DNA of 64,000 bases from RYN-133 sp036497285 (GTDB taxonomy: Bacteria; Actinomycetota; Actinomycetes; Mycobacteriales; Jatrophihabitantaceae): NCBI GenBank assembly GCA_036497285.1, contig DASXJR010000027.1, forward strand, positions 34,220 to 98,219. The letters run 5' to 3'. The notes under the pieces are model-generated. The model saw only the letters and a list, made by a program, of their open reading frames with translations, had not been told where the DNA came from and searched no databases. The stretch's first letter is position 1. The number at the start of each line of letters is the position of its first letter. This document shows, piece by piece, positions 8,720 to 16,719 of the stretch. Both the position numbers and the translations under genes were made by a program.

Positions 8720-8748
8720 CCGTACGCGGTCGGTCGGCGACGCCCAAG

Positions 8749-8763
8749 TACCCCAAGGGGGTA
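8749..8763. promoter_or_regulatory. CsoR-type operator candidate 2
   Basis: TACCCC-AAG-GGGGTA is an inverted repeat 33 bases before the csoR start. G-tract palindromes of this shape are typical of CsoR/RcnR-family operators. Its place fits autoregulation of csoR. Confidence 0.6.
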
Positions 8764-8795
8764 TAGTTCGAACCCTGGACCGAGGGGACACGGCG

Positions 8796-9077
8796 ATGCA
8801 CGGTTACACCGAGAACAAAGAGGCGTATCTGAAGCGGATGCGTCGCATCGAAGGTCAGGTGCGGGGCATCGCCAAGATGATCGACGACGACAAGTACTGC
8901 ATCGACATCCTGACGCAGGTCAGCGCGGCCACCAAGGCCTTGCAGGCGGTGTCGTTGGGCCTGCTCGAGGAGCACATGGCCGGGTGCGTCGTCGACGCGG
9001 CGCGGGCAGGCGGTGACGAGGCTGACGCGAAGGTCAAAGAGGCTGCTGAGGCGATTGCGCGCCTCGTCCGGTCGTAA
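8796..9077 (+). CDS. csoR: copper-sensing repressor CsoR
   Basis: Encodes 93 residues, all-helical, of the CsoR/DUF156 family of metal-sensing repressors. The predicted Cu(I) ligands are present: Cys35 (D-K-Y-C-I-D-I-L), His60 and Cys64 (E-E-H-M-A-G-C-V). This C-H-C set matches copper-sensing members rather than nickel, sulfide or formaldehyde sensors. The N-terminal R-M-R-R-I-E-G-Q-V-R-G is the basic DNA-contact helix. GAGGGG lies just before ATG 8796. Copper binding would release the operators in the divergent gap and derepress the permease and csoR itself. Confidence 0.93.
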   Translation: MHGYTENKEAYLKRMRRIEGQVRGIAKMIDDDKYCIDILTQVSAATKALQAVSLGLLEEHMAGCVVDAARAGGDEADAKVKEAAEAIARLVRS

Positions 9078-9215
9078 TTTCATTTGAGGACAGATCTGAT
9101 CGGGCTGGAACCCCAGCGCAGATCAGCCGCCGTGGTGAGGCTCCGGAATGACACCTCGTCGGCAAAGTGGCTGCGTCCACCCGAACAAGCGCGAGAACGT
9201 ACATCAAATTGTCGG

Positions 9216-10049
9216 TCAAACCTGCCGGTGCAGCACGAAGTCGTGCTCGCACACCACAGATCCGTCATCGCGCGCGACGAAGTCTTCGATCAGCGACTCC
9301 TTCACGCCGAACACGGTGTCCGAGTCGAGATAGGCGCTGTCGCGGTCGAACACATGCGTGGTGATCGGCTCGAACCCCGTCGCGCTCACCTTGGCGTGAA
9401 TGTGGGCGGCTCGCCAAGGGTGCCGTCCGGTGTCGGCGAGCAGTCTGCCCACCGGGCCGTCGGCCGGAATCGCATACGGGACGGGCCGCACCGTGCGTAC
9501 CTCGTATCGTCCCGACGCATCAGCGCGGTACCGGCCACGCAGGTTCGTCGCCGGCTGCACATCAGGTTGCTGCACTGCATAAAAGCCGTTGGCCGCGTTC
9601 TGCCACAGATCCAGCACAGCGCCGACCACCGGCGCACCGCACTCATCGCGAACCACCCCGCGCAGCACGACCGGATTACCGCCGTCGTCGTACTCGACCA
9701 TCGACGCGCCGTATTCACGCAGCGGAGAGTCCGGGACGTAGAACGGGCCGAGGATCGTCGGTTCGGTCGCGTCCGACGACGCATGATTGATCAGATCGAC
9801 CAGCGTGGACAGTCCGAGCGTGTCGGACAGCAGCACGAACTCCTGCCGCACCGCGTCGCAGGTCTGCCCCGTCTCGGTCAGAAACCGGATTCCCGCGAAC
9901 CACTCGTCTTCGGTGAGCCGCACGTCCCGAGCAAACGCGTGCAGATGTCGCACAAGAGAAGTCATGATCTCGCGCAGCCGCGCGTCGGGCGTCGCCGCCA
10001 ACCGCGCAACGACCTCAGCGGTCAGCGCGTCCTCGGTGATCGGTTCCAC
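9216..10049 (-). CDS. intradiol ring-cleavage dioxygenase (hydroxyquinol 1,2-dioxygenase-like)
   Basis: Encodes about 277 residues from GTG 10049. The N-terminal helical domain contains R-L-R-E-I-M-T-S-L-V-R-H-L-H-A-F, followed by G-P-F-Y-V-P-D-S-P. The predicted Fe(III) ligands are Tyr157 (N-G-F-Y-A-V-Q), Tyr192 (R-P-V-P-Y-A-I-P), His216 and His218 (R-A-A-H-I-H-A-K). The family opens catechol or hydroxyquinol rings between the hydroxyls to give muconate-type acids. A longer reading starting at 10136 would overlap ribA by 80 bases, so GTG 10049 is preferred. It is the last gene of the ribA cluster, though its link to that pathway is unproven. Confidence 0.88.
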   Translation of the reverse strand: MEPITEDALTAEVVARLAATPDARLREIMTSLVRHLHAFARDVRLTEDEWFAGIRFLTETGQTCDAVRQEFVLLSDTLGLSTLVDLINHASSDATEPTILGPFYVPDSPLREYGASMVEYDDGGNPVVLRGVVRDECGAPVVGAVLDLWQNAANGFYAVQQPDVQPATNLRGRYRADASGRYEVRTVRPVPYAIPADGPVGRLLADTGRHPWRAAHIHAKVSATGFEPITTHVFDRDSAYLDSDTVFGVKESLIEDFVARDDGSVVCEHDFVLHRQV

Positions 10050-10056
10050 AACGAAG

Positions 10057-10662
10057 TCACGCAGTGAGGTCGATGGTGTGGTCCCGCCGGGCCTTCGCCG
10101 CCAGGTAGGCGGCATTGGTGGGCGACAGATGAACATGCGTCGGCACCTGCTCGGTCACCCGGAGCCCGAGCCGTCGCAACTGAACAGTCTTGTCGGAGTT
10201 GTTCGTCAGCAACCGCAACGAAGTCACGCCGAGCGCCCGCAGCATCTGCGCCGCAACCGCGTAGTCGCGCGCGTCCTCCGCATGTCCGAGTGCGACATTC
10301 GCCTCGTAGGTGTCCAGGCCCAGATCCTGCAACGCGTAGGCATCGAGCTTCGGGTACAGCCCGATGCCACGGCCCTCCTGCCGCAGGTACAGCAGGTAGC
10401 CGCCGGCCTCGGCGATCCGCTCGACTCCCTCACGTAACTGAGCGCCACAATCGCAGCGTCCGCTGCCGAACACGTCGCCGGTCAGGCATTCGCTGTGTGC
10501 ACGTACCAGCGGGACGGAGCCGGGCGTCCCGAGCCGCAAGGCGAGATGCTCGTGGCCGTCCGACAGGCCGTGGAACGTGTACACCCGGGCGCGCGTCTCG
10601 TACCCGTCGGCGAAGCTCATCGGCACCGTCAGGTGGGTACGGATCGTCGCCGCGGTCAGCAT
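10057..10662 (-). CDS. ribA: GTP cyclohydrolase II
   Basis: Encodes 201 residues, the size of a stand-alone RibA without a RibB domain. The zinc ligands are Cys59, Cys70 and Cys72 (H-S-E-C-L-T-G-D-V-F-G-S-G-R-C-D-C-G). The active-site stretch is R-Q-E-G-R-G-I-G-L and the C-terminal L-T-N-N-S-D-K motif is present. The enzyme converts GTP to 2,5-diamino-6-ribosylamino-pyrimidinone 5'-phosphate, the first riboflavin intermediate. It overlaps the RibD-like reductase gene by 7 bases. No riboflavin synthase or lumazine synthase gene is in the window, so a specialised pathway is possible. Confidence 0.95.
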   Translation of the reverse strand: MLTAATIRTHLTVPMSFADGYETRARVYTFHGLSDGHEHLALRLGTPGSVPLVRAHSECLTGDVFGSGRCDCGAQLREGVERIAEAGGYLLYLRQEGRGIGLYPKLDAYALQDLGLDTYEANVALGHAEDARDYAVAAQMLRALGVTSLRLLTNNSDKTVQLRRLGLRVTEQVPTHVHLSPTNAAYLAAKARRDHTIDLTA

Positions 10663-11360
10663 GGCACTCCGTCCGGGGAGAAGCGCGCCGACAGCGCGTA
10701 CCGCAACAGCACCACGTCACCGATCTGGCGAACCTCCGCCAACGTCGCCCGACGCTTCGAGTTCCACGGAAACAGCCCGTCCCCGACGAAGCGGCGCGCC
10801 CGCGAGTCACCGACGAACAACGGCGCGACCACGAGTTGCAGTTCGTCGACCAGATCGGCGGTGAGGAATTGGGTATGGACGGTGCCGCCGCCTTCGACCA
10901 TCAGTCGTTGCACGCCCCGCCGGAAGAGATCTTCGCTGATCTGGTCCATCTCGACCGGCGCTCCGGCGTCGATCACGTCCGCCACCGAACCCAGCCGGTC
11001 CTGCGTCGCAACCACCGCGCGGCTCTCGCAGTAAACGACCTTGTCCGCCTCGTCGGCGAGGAAGAATTGGGCGCGCGCATCGAGCTGTCCGCGGCGGGTG
11101 ACGGTCACCTTCAAGGGAGACGGGCACAGTCCGCGCGCGACCCGGTCGCGCCGCCGGCGCTCCGACCGGACCAGCAGCCGCGGGTTGTCCTTGCGGACAG
11201 TCGCCGCCCCGACCATGATCGCGTCGCAGGTGGCGCGCACCGCGTCGACGCGGTCGAAGTCGGCCTCGTTGGACAGCGCCAGCCGGGTCTCGGTCGCGTT
11301 GTCGAGGTACCCGTCGATCGACATGCCGCAGCTGAGCAGGGTGTACGGACGGTCAGCCAT
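10656..11360 (-). CDS. RibD C-terminal-type pyrimidine reductase
   Basis: Encodes 234 residues with the dihydrofolate-reductase-like fold of the RibD C-terminal domain. Features seen are S-C-G-M-S-I-D-G-Y near the N-terminus, C-D-A-I-M-V-G-A-A-T-V-R, the variable-length L-F-R-R-G-V-Q-R-L-M-V-E-G-G-G segment, and V-V-A-P-L-F-V-G. The deaminase domain of full RibD is absent. By family, the enzyme reduces the ribosyl side chain of the GTP cyclohydrolase II product with NADPH. It overlaps ribA by 7 bases and the membrane-protein gene by 8 bases, so co-translation is likely. A deaminase might act elsewhere or not be needed. Confidence 0.88.
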   Translation of the reverse strand: MADRPYTLLSCGMSIDGYLDNATETRLALSNEADFDRVDAVRATCDAIMVGAATVRKDNPRLLVRSERRRRDRVARGLCPSPLKVTVTRRGQLDARAQFFLADEADKVVYCESRAVVATQDRLGSVADVIDAGAPVEMDQISEDLFRRGVQRLMVEGGGTVHTQFLTADLVDELQLVVAPLFVGDSRARRFVGDGLFPWNSKRRATLAEVRQIGDVVLLRYALSARFSPDGVPC

Positions 11361-12228
11361 GCAACACCTTCTCGCGTGGTTCGGACTCGAGTCGAGGGGA
11401 TGGCTTCGCGAGCAGCACGACCGCTCCGGGCAAGCAGGCCGCGATCACCAGTACGCCGTACACGGTGGCGGTAGCAACGCCGGCGCCGGCGCCCAGACCG
11501 ACCGCACCGAACGCCCACGCAGCCACGCCTTCGCGTGGTCCCCAGCCGCCCAGGTTCAGCGGCACCGCCATGGCAATCAGCACAAGCATCGCCAGCGGCA
11601 GCAGGCGAGCAGGCGATGCGTGCACTCCTGCAGTGTGCGCCGCGATCAGGAAAGTCGCAGTATGCCCGGCTACCACGACCGCCGACGCCGCGAGCACGGC
11701 CCGCCACGACGAGCCGAACGCGCGGTTCAGCTCGGCACGCACCGCACGCGACCGGACGAGCACGACCGCAACTGCGAGCAGCACCGCAACCACGGCAAGC
11801 ACGACGTAGGACATCGCTGCCCGCGCCGGCCCCGGTAGCGCGGACAACAGCACGAGGGCGATCGCGACCTGGACGACCTGCCCTGCCACCCGCTCCCACA
11901 CGACCGCACGCAGTCCGTGTCGCACGCCGCGGTTTACGTCGCCGAGCACACCTGCCGGCAGGGCTGTGTTCAGGAATTGCGCTCGGTAGTACTCCGCTAT
12001 TGCCGACCGGAAGGGCAGCGCCCGACCGAACCCACGCGCGATCGCCGTCCACCGCCAAGCCGCACAGACCGTGGTGATCGCGCCCAGCACGACGGCAGCC
12101 CCGACGGCGGACGCGTCGACCGCGCGCAGTCCGTCGAGGAACGGGCCGGTGCCCACCCGCCACACGAGCACAGCCAGGATCGCCGCCGCGCCCATCAGGC
12201 GCGCCCACCGCCAGACCGCTCGGCGCAT
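11353..12228 (-). CDS. LPG-synthase TM-type membrane protein (flippase-like)
   Basis: Encodes 291 residues with about eight hydrophobic segments and the family motifs N-T-A-L-P-A-G-V-L-G-D-V-N-R-G and P-L-N-L-G-G-W-G-P-R-E-G. These are hallmarks of the lysylphosphatidylglycerol synthase transmembrane region (PF03706/AglD group), often found in lipid or glycan-lipid translocation. There is no synthetase domain, so lysine transfer is unlikely. The start is ATG 12228, after the GT4 gene by 41 bases. In this cluster it may move a glycosylated lipid product; that is inference. Confidence 0.85.
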   Translation of the reverse strand: MRRAVWRWARLMGAAAILAVLVWRVGTGPFLDGLRAVDASAVGAAVVLGAITTVCAAWRWTAIARGFGRALPFRSAIAEYYRAQFLNTALPAGVLGDVNRGVRHGLRAVVWERVAGQVVQVAIALVLLSALPGPARAAMSYVVLAVVAVLLAVAVVLVRSRAVRAELNRAFGSSWRAVLAASAVVVAGHTATFLIAAHTAGVHASPARLLPLAMLVLIAMAVPLNLGGWGPREGVAAWAFGAVGLGAGAGVATATVYGVLVIAACLPGAVVLLAKPSPRLESEPREKVLHG

Positions 12229-12269
12229 CGGACACAGACCTCCTCCGGCGAGGACCAAAGCCTCCTCTA

Positions 12270-13232
12270 TCAAGACACGCTGGAACGGCTCACCGCGTTC
12301 AGTGCGGCCGCGATCCGCCCGGCTGTCTCGTCCCAACCCGGAAGCTGGTCGCGCCGCCGAATGGCACGCGTGCGCAGGTCGCCGCGGAGCTCCGGACGGG
12401 TGAGCCAGGCCCGCAGCGCCGCGGCGAGCGCAGCCACGTCGCCGGGAGCGACGAGCAGGCTGGCGCCGGTGTCGCCGAGCGCCTCACGCACTCCGCCGAC
12501 GTCGCTCGCCAACACCGGCAGACCGCGCGCCAACGCCTCGGTGATCACCATCCCGAAGGTCTCGGCGCGCGAGGGAAGGACAAGCAGATCGGCCGCCGCA
12601 TACGCGGTGGCCAGCGCATCGCCCACCCTCGGACCGCCGAACAGCACGCGGTCGTTGGCCAACCCGGCCACGAACGACCGATCGCGGTCGAGGCTGCCGA
12701 CGCACGTGCAGTCCCAGTCGAGATCGTCGACCAGGTCGAGCGCGGCGAGCAGCACGTCGTGCCCCTTGTGCGGTGCGACCGCCGCCACGCAGAGCAACCG
12801 TCCGCCACCGGGGGTGCCGGGTGCGACCGCGCCCAGGTCCACGCCGGGCACCGCGACGTGTACCCCGCGCGGGTCGAGGTCGTAGGCGCGCAGCAGCTCC
12901 GACCGCGTCCACGAACTGGTCGTCACCACCGCGGCGGCCGCACGTAGCACCCCTCGCTCTACCTCGTCGAACAGCGGCATGTGCACCAGCACGACGAGTT
13001 TCAATCGAGCCGACGCCGGCCGGATGATGTCGACGGCCGGCGAGGCGAGCAGACCGTCGATGAGGACGGTGGAGCCGGACGGGACGGCCGTGAGCGCGGA
13101 GCCCAGCCTGTCCGGCGTCGTGGCCAATTCCTCCAGGTGCAGCAGCGCGTTCACCCGGCGGTCGTAGTGGTTCCCTCCGCTCGGTCGCAGCGGGTCGTCG
13201 ATGCCTTCCGGGACGACGAAGTAGGCGCTCAC
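12270..13232 (-). CDS. family 4 glycosyltransferase
   Basis: Encodes 320 residues with GT-B architecture. The C-terminal half has C-V-A-A-V-A-P-H-K-G-H-D-V-L-L (donor loop) and the E-x7-E motif region R-A-E-T-F-G-M-V-I-T-E-A-L-A-R-G. The N-terminal half is shorter than in MshA-like enzymes, with G-G-N-H-Y-D-R-R-V early on. No membrane segment is visible. The start is GTG overlapping the stop of the PTPS-like gene (GTGA). The donor is probably a nucleotide sugar; the acceptor may be the pterin- or lipid-derived product of the cluster. Confidence 0.87.
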   Translation of the reverse strand: MSAYFVVPEGIDDPLRPSGGNHYDRRVNALLHLEELATTPDRLGSALTAVPSGSTVLIDGLLASPAVDIIRPASARLKLVVLVHMPLFDEVERGVLRAAAAVVTTSSWTRSELLRAYDLDPRGVHVAVPGVDLGAVAPGTPGGGRLLCVAAVAPHKGHDVLLAALDLVDDLDWDCTCVGSLDRDRSFVAGLANDRVLFGGPRVGDALATAYAAADLLVLPSRAETFGMVITEALARGLPVLASDVGGVREALGDTGASLLVAPGDVAALAAALRAWLTRPELRGDLRTRAIRRRDQLPGWDETAGRIAAALNAVSRSSVS

Positions 13233-13621
13233 AGCGGTCGTTCGTAGCTGGCCCACGCGATGTGTGACTCGTGCAGCGTGACAACCAGAGCGGTGGCCGT
13301 CGTCGAACCCAGCGCGCCGTCGTGCACCCGCTCGGCGATGCCGGCTGCGATCACATGGGCGAGTACCTCAGTCGTCGTGTTGACACTGGCAAACTCGGGC
13401 AGCTCGTCCAGGTTCCGGTAGGTGAACCCGCCCAGGACCTCGTGCAGCGCCGTGCTCGCCGCGCCGATGTCGACCACGATGCCGTTAACGTCGAGCGCTT
13501 CGGCGCGGAAGGTCGCGTCGACGACGAAGGTTGCTCCGTGCAACCGCTGCGCCGGTCCGAACACCTCGCCGTCGAAGCTGTGCGCGATCATCATGTGGTC
13601 GCGCACGGTCACGCTGTACAC
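13229..13621 (-). CDS. degenerate 6-pyruvoyl-tetrahydropterin synthase/QueD-like protein
   Basis: Encodes 130 residues in the tunnelling fold of the PTPS/QueD family, usually 120-140 residues. The first zinc histidine, His14 (M-I-A-H-S-F), and the second, His28 (R-L-H-G-A), remain. The third ligand of the normal H-G-H motif is Ala30, and the residue where QueD has its catalytic cysteine (four before the first H of HGH) is Ala24. The C-terminal T-L-H-E-S-H-I-A-W-A-S-Y retains a Glu. Thus the classical reaction on dihydroneopterin triphosphate is doubtful; a changed substrate or ligand-binding role fits better. It overlaps the GT4 gene by 4 bases. Confidence 0.8.
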   Translation of the reverse strand: MYSVTVRDHMMIAHSFDGEVFGPAQRLHGATFVVDATFRAEALDVNGIVVDIGAASTALHEVLGGFTYRNLDELPEFASVNTTTEVLAHVIAAGIAERVHDGALGSTTATALVVTLHESHIAWASYERPL

Positions 13622-13634
13622 GCCGGCGTTCTCC

Positions 13635-14621
13635 TCACTGGTAGTCGATGACGTGGCAGAGCCCGGGCTCGCGTCCGTCCGCGATGCGGGCCATGACCTC
13701 GGGCAGGTCGGTGAAGCGCGAGCGTCCGGACAGCAGCGCGTCGAACGCCGGATCCAGCAGCAGATCCAGCGACAGGGCCAGCCGATCGGCGGTGGTCCGG
13801 TTCGTGCGCCGGGCGGGCGCGACGCGGCCGACCTGGCTCGCGCGCACGGCCAGCCGGCTGGAGTGGAAACTGCCGCCGAGCCGCACGTCGACCGGATCGT
13901 CGCCGTACCAGCTCAGCTCGATCACCTCGCCCTCGGTGGCGAGCAGATCGAGCGAGAGCTGCAGTCCGGCCGCGGAGGCGCTGGTGTGGAAGACGAGGTC
14001 GGAGCCACCCCGCGCCGATGAGGGCACGGCGAACGCCGCGCCCAATTCCGTCGCGGTTGACGCCCTGCCGGCATCGACGTCGATCAACGTGACGTCGATG
14101 CCTGGCATCCGTGCGAGCAACCGCGCGATGCAACAGCCGACCATGCCCGCACCGACCACCGCGACGCGGTCACCGACGCGAGGCGCGGCGTCCCACATCG
14201 CGTTGACCGCGGTCTCAACAGTGCCGGCCAACACCGCTCGCATAGGCGGCACCCCGTCCGGGACGACCTGCACCGCGCTCGCCGGAACGACGTACGCGCT
14301 TTGATGCGGGTAGAGGCAGAACACCGTGTGCCCGAGCAGCTCCGGCGCGCCACTTTCGACGACACCGACACTCAGGTAGCCGTACTTCACCGGGCCGGGG
14401 AACGATCCCTCCTGGAACGGCGCGCGCATGATGTCGACCTGACTCGACGGCACCTTCCCGCGGAAGACGAGTGTCTCCGTCCCGCGGCTGATCCCGGAGA
14501 ACAAGGTGCGGACGAGCACCTCGGCAAGTCCGGGTTCGGGCACGTACGCCGGACGCAACTCGCCCGCACCAGGTCGGCACACCCAGAACGCGAGCGTGTC
14601 TTGTGCCACGGAGTCCCCCAT
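13635..14621 (-). CDS. MDR-superfamily dehydrogenase
   Basis: Encodes 328 residues of the medium-chain dehydrogenase superfamily. The NAD(P)-binding motif is V-A-V-V-G-A-G-M-V-G-C-C, preceded by a GroES-like catalytic domain (T-L-F-S-G-I-S-R-G-T-E-T). The structural zinc lobe with four cysteines is absent, and the catalytic zinc ligands are not evident. It starts at ATG 14621, divergent from the CDP-alcohol phosphotransferase. It is the first gene of the minus-strand operon that continues with the PTPS-like protein 13 bases later. Substrate unknown. Confidence 0.82.
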   Translation of the reverse strand: MGDSVAQDTLAFWVCRPGAGELRPAYVPEPGLAEVLVRTLFSGISRGTETLVFRGKVPSSQVDIMRAPFQEGSFPGPVKYGYLSVGVVESGAPELLGHTVFCLYPHQSAYVVPASAVQVVPDGVPPMRAVLAGTVETAVNAMWDAAPRVGDRVAVVGAGMVGCCIARLLARMPGIDVTLIDVDAGRASTATELGAAFAVPSSARGGSDLVFHTSASAAGLQLSLDLLATEGEVIELSWYGDDPVDVRLGGSFHSSRLAVRASQVGRVAPARRTNRTTADRLALSLDLLLDPAFDALLSGRSRFTDLPEVMARIADGREPGLCHVIDYQ

Positions 14622-14666
14622 TCCCGCGAACCGTACCGCCCGCTTCTCCGTATCAGCTACGTGCGG

Positions 14667-15656
14667 ATGTTGACCGTGGTTCGAGCCGGCCCGGCGCTGG
14701 GGCTCGCCGGCCAAGTCGCATTGCTCGCGCTACTGGGCGTGGGCGCTGCGGGCTGGGCCGTCGGGCTGTGCTGGGCGGTGCTCGTCGCCGCGTTCCTCGA
14801 CCGCGGCCTGGCCCGTCTCGGGCGGCGCGCGCTCGGACCGGCCGACCGCGTCACGCTCGTCCGGGCCGTCCTCACCGGGGGAGTGGCCGCGCTGGTCGCT
14901 GATGCGTTCAGCGCACAACTGCGCGTGGTCGCGGTCGTGGCGCTGTGCGTGATCGCGCTTGTGCTCGATGCGGTGGACGGCCCCGTCGCCCGCATCACCG
15001 CCACTGCGTCGCCGCTCGGCGCCCGCTTCGACATGGAGGTGGACGCGTTCCTCATCCTCGCGTTGAGCGTCGAGGCGGCCCGTGACTTCGGTGGCTGGGT
15101 GCTGCTCATCGGCGCGGCGCGCTACGTGTTGTGGCTGGCCGAACGCGCGGTGGGCTGGCTGCGCATCGCCGTGGCGCCGCGGTACTGGCGCAAGACGGTC
15201 GCGGCGATCCAGGGCATCACCCTCACCGTCGCGGTCGCCGGTGTGCTGCCCGAGATGGTGATCGCCGCGCTGCTCGCGGTGGCGCTGTTGCTGCTCGCCG
15301 AGTCGTTCGGGCAGGTCGTCTGGTTGCAACGGCACGCACATCGAGGCACCCCGGCCGAGCCCCGGCGCCTGTGGCTCGGCTCGGCGGTCAACGGCGTCGC
15401 GTTCGCGGTCGCCTGGTTCGCCCTCGTCGCGCCGGACAACCTCGGCGAACTGACTCCGACGGCTTTTGTGCGGATCCCGGTCGAGGGACTCGGCGTGGCC
15501 GCGATCACTGCTCTGGTGCCCGGGCCGGCTCGGACGGCCGATTCGGTCGGGCACGCGTGGACGACCGTTGTCGTAGCGGTCGCGCTCGCGCTCGCGGTTG
15601 CCATCGTCGTGTGCGGCACACGGGCGGTCGGCCGACTACGTGTGGCGCAGCGATGA
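14667..15656 (+). CDS. CDP-alcohol phosphatidyltransferase family membrane protein
   Basis: Encodes 329 residues. The full signature of the family is visible: D101-x2-D104-G105-x2-A108-R109-x8-G118-x3-D122-x3-D126. These residues bind the CDP-alcohol and metal ions and transfer a phospho-alcohol group to a second alcohol at the membrane. About eight to ten hydrophobic segments are present, with an extra C-terminal membrane region beyond the core. An alternative GTG start lies two codons upstream at 14661. It is divergent from the MDR dehydrogenase with only 45 bases between, so one regulatory region probably serves both. Together with the GT4 and flippase-type proteins it suggests a phospholipid-linked product. 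Confidence 0.85.
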   Translation: MLTVVRAGPALGLAGQVALLALLGVGAAGWAVGLCWAVLVAAFLDRGLARLGRRALGPADRVTLVRAVLTGGVAALVADAFSAQLRVVAVVALCVIALVLDAVDGPVARITATASPLGARFDMEVDAFLILALSVEAARDFGGWVLLIGAARYVLWLAERAVGWLRIAVAPRYWRKTVAAIQGITLTVAVAGVLPEMVIAALLAVALLLLAESFGQVVWLQRHAHRGTPAEPRRLWLGSAVNGVAFAVAWFALVAPDNLGELTPTAFVRIPVEGLGVAAITALVPGPARTADSVGHAWTTVVVAVALALAVAIVVCGTRAVGRLRVAQR

Positions 15657-15802
15657 TCGGGTGCACGCCGGCGTGTCCGACGGACGCCCTACGCGACCGA
15701 TTCTCACCGTTCGGCACGTCGTCTGCGCACTGACCGCCGGAGTTTCGCGAGTGGCGACGCGCCCGACACGTCCACGCAACACCGACGGCGCAGGATTCGG
15801 TC

Positions 15803-16414
15803 ATGCCCGCTCACAACGCGCTTCGCGGCCTCGACGGCACCGGCATCGAACGGATCCGGGCCCCGTGGCTGCTCTACGTGGACGGCGCCGCGCTCACCGT
15901 GCGCGGTGCCGTCCCGCAGGACCTGCCCGGAGTCGCGCTCATGCACGGCCGCTGCTCGGCCAAGTCGTTGCTTGATCGGTATCGCGCCGGCGGGCGTTTC
16001 CCGGCGATCATCGTGCTCGACGGGCACTTGCGTGATCCGCTGAGCTTCGTCGTGACGACCGACAACGGACGGATCGTGGCGCTCGCCCGCGTCGCACCCG
16101 ACGCCGACCACAACTTCGGCAGCGCGGAGATCTCGATGTTGGTCGAGGACCAGTGGCAGCACATCGGCATCGGCCGGGCGCTGCTTCGGCACGTGGCCGC
16201 CGCGGCTGCCCTGAGCGGCTACCGGCAGCTGATCTCCTACCCCGGCACCACCGTTGCGACCATGCAACGGCTGATGGGCGGGATCGGGACGACGCGGCTC
16301 AGCACCGACCTGCACCGCCACCTGCACACTGCGCTGTCCGAGCACACCAAGCGCGGTCTCGGCCTGCTCATCGACGGCGGCGCGGCCGCCCGAGCGGTGC
16401 ACGCGCTGGGCTGA
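15803..16414 (+). CDS. GNAT-family N-acetyltransferase
   Basis: Encodes 203 residues. The central part has the GNAT core, with A-E-I-S-M-L-V-E-D-Q-W-Q followed by G-I-G-R-A-L-L-R-H-V near residues 120-132, the acetyl-CoA pyrophosphate loop. The opening L-T-V-R-G-A-V-P-Q-D-L is the usual first strand. The substrate cannot be predicted. ATG 15803 is the first good start in the frame. It lies in its own intergenic setting, with 146 bases before it holding no recognised signal. Confidence 0.85.
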   Translation: MPAHNALRGLDGTGIERIRAPWLLYVDGAALTVRGAVPQDLPGVALMHGRCSAKSLLDRYRAGGRFPAIIVLDGHLRDPLSFVVTTDNGRIVALARVAPDADHNFGSAEISMLVEDQWQHIGIGRALLRHVAAAAALSGYRQLISYPGTTVATMQRLMGGIGTTRLSTDLHRHLHTALSEHTKRGLGLLIDGGAAARAVHALG

Positions 16415-16423
16415 CCAGTCTGG

Positions 16424-16648
16424 CTAGCCCTGCTTGTTGGCGACGGCGGCCAGCGCGCCGGCCAACGCGAAGTACTTGTTGGTGCCGAGATCGGCGATCG
16501 TCTTGATGTTGAACGTGTCGCGCAGGATCTCGTCGTGCTTCTCGGTGAGACCGGCGAGCGCCGACGGTGGCGCGGCGAGGATCTCGTCCAACGTCTTGTT
16601 CTCCCAGACCTTGTCCAGGCCCTTTTCGAGGTTCACGGAGACGGCCAT
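16424..16648 (-). CDS. small helical protein of unknown function
   Basis: Encodes 74 residues, predicted mainly helical, with A-L-A-G-L-T-E-K-H-D-E-I-L followed by F-N-I-K-T-I-A-D-L-G-T and a C-terminal alanine-rich helix. The A-L-x-G-L ... I-x-T-I-x-D-L pattern resembles helix-hairpin-helix-type units of small unannotated actinobacterial proteins. No enzyme motif or cysteine is present. It ends 10 bases after the acetyltransferase gene, convergently. Function unknown. Confidence 0.7.
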   Translation of the reverse strand: MAVSVNLEKGLDKVWENKTLDEILAAPPSALAGLTEKHDEILRDTFNIKTIADLGTNKYFALAGALAAVANKQG

Positions 16649-16719
16649 GGTTGAAGGCTCCTCTTCGTCGTCGTGTGTCTGGAACGGCACCTCCACCTTC
16701 GCGCACCGGCTTGTGCGGT

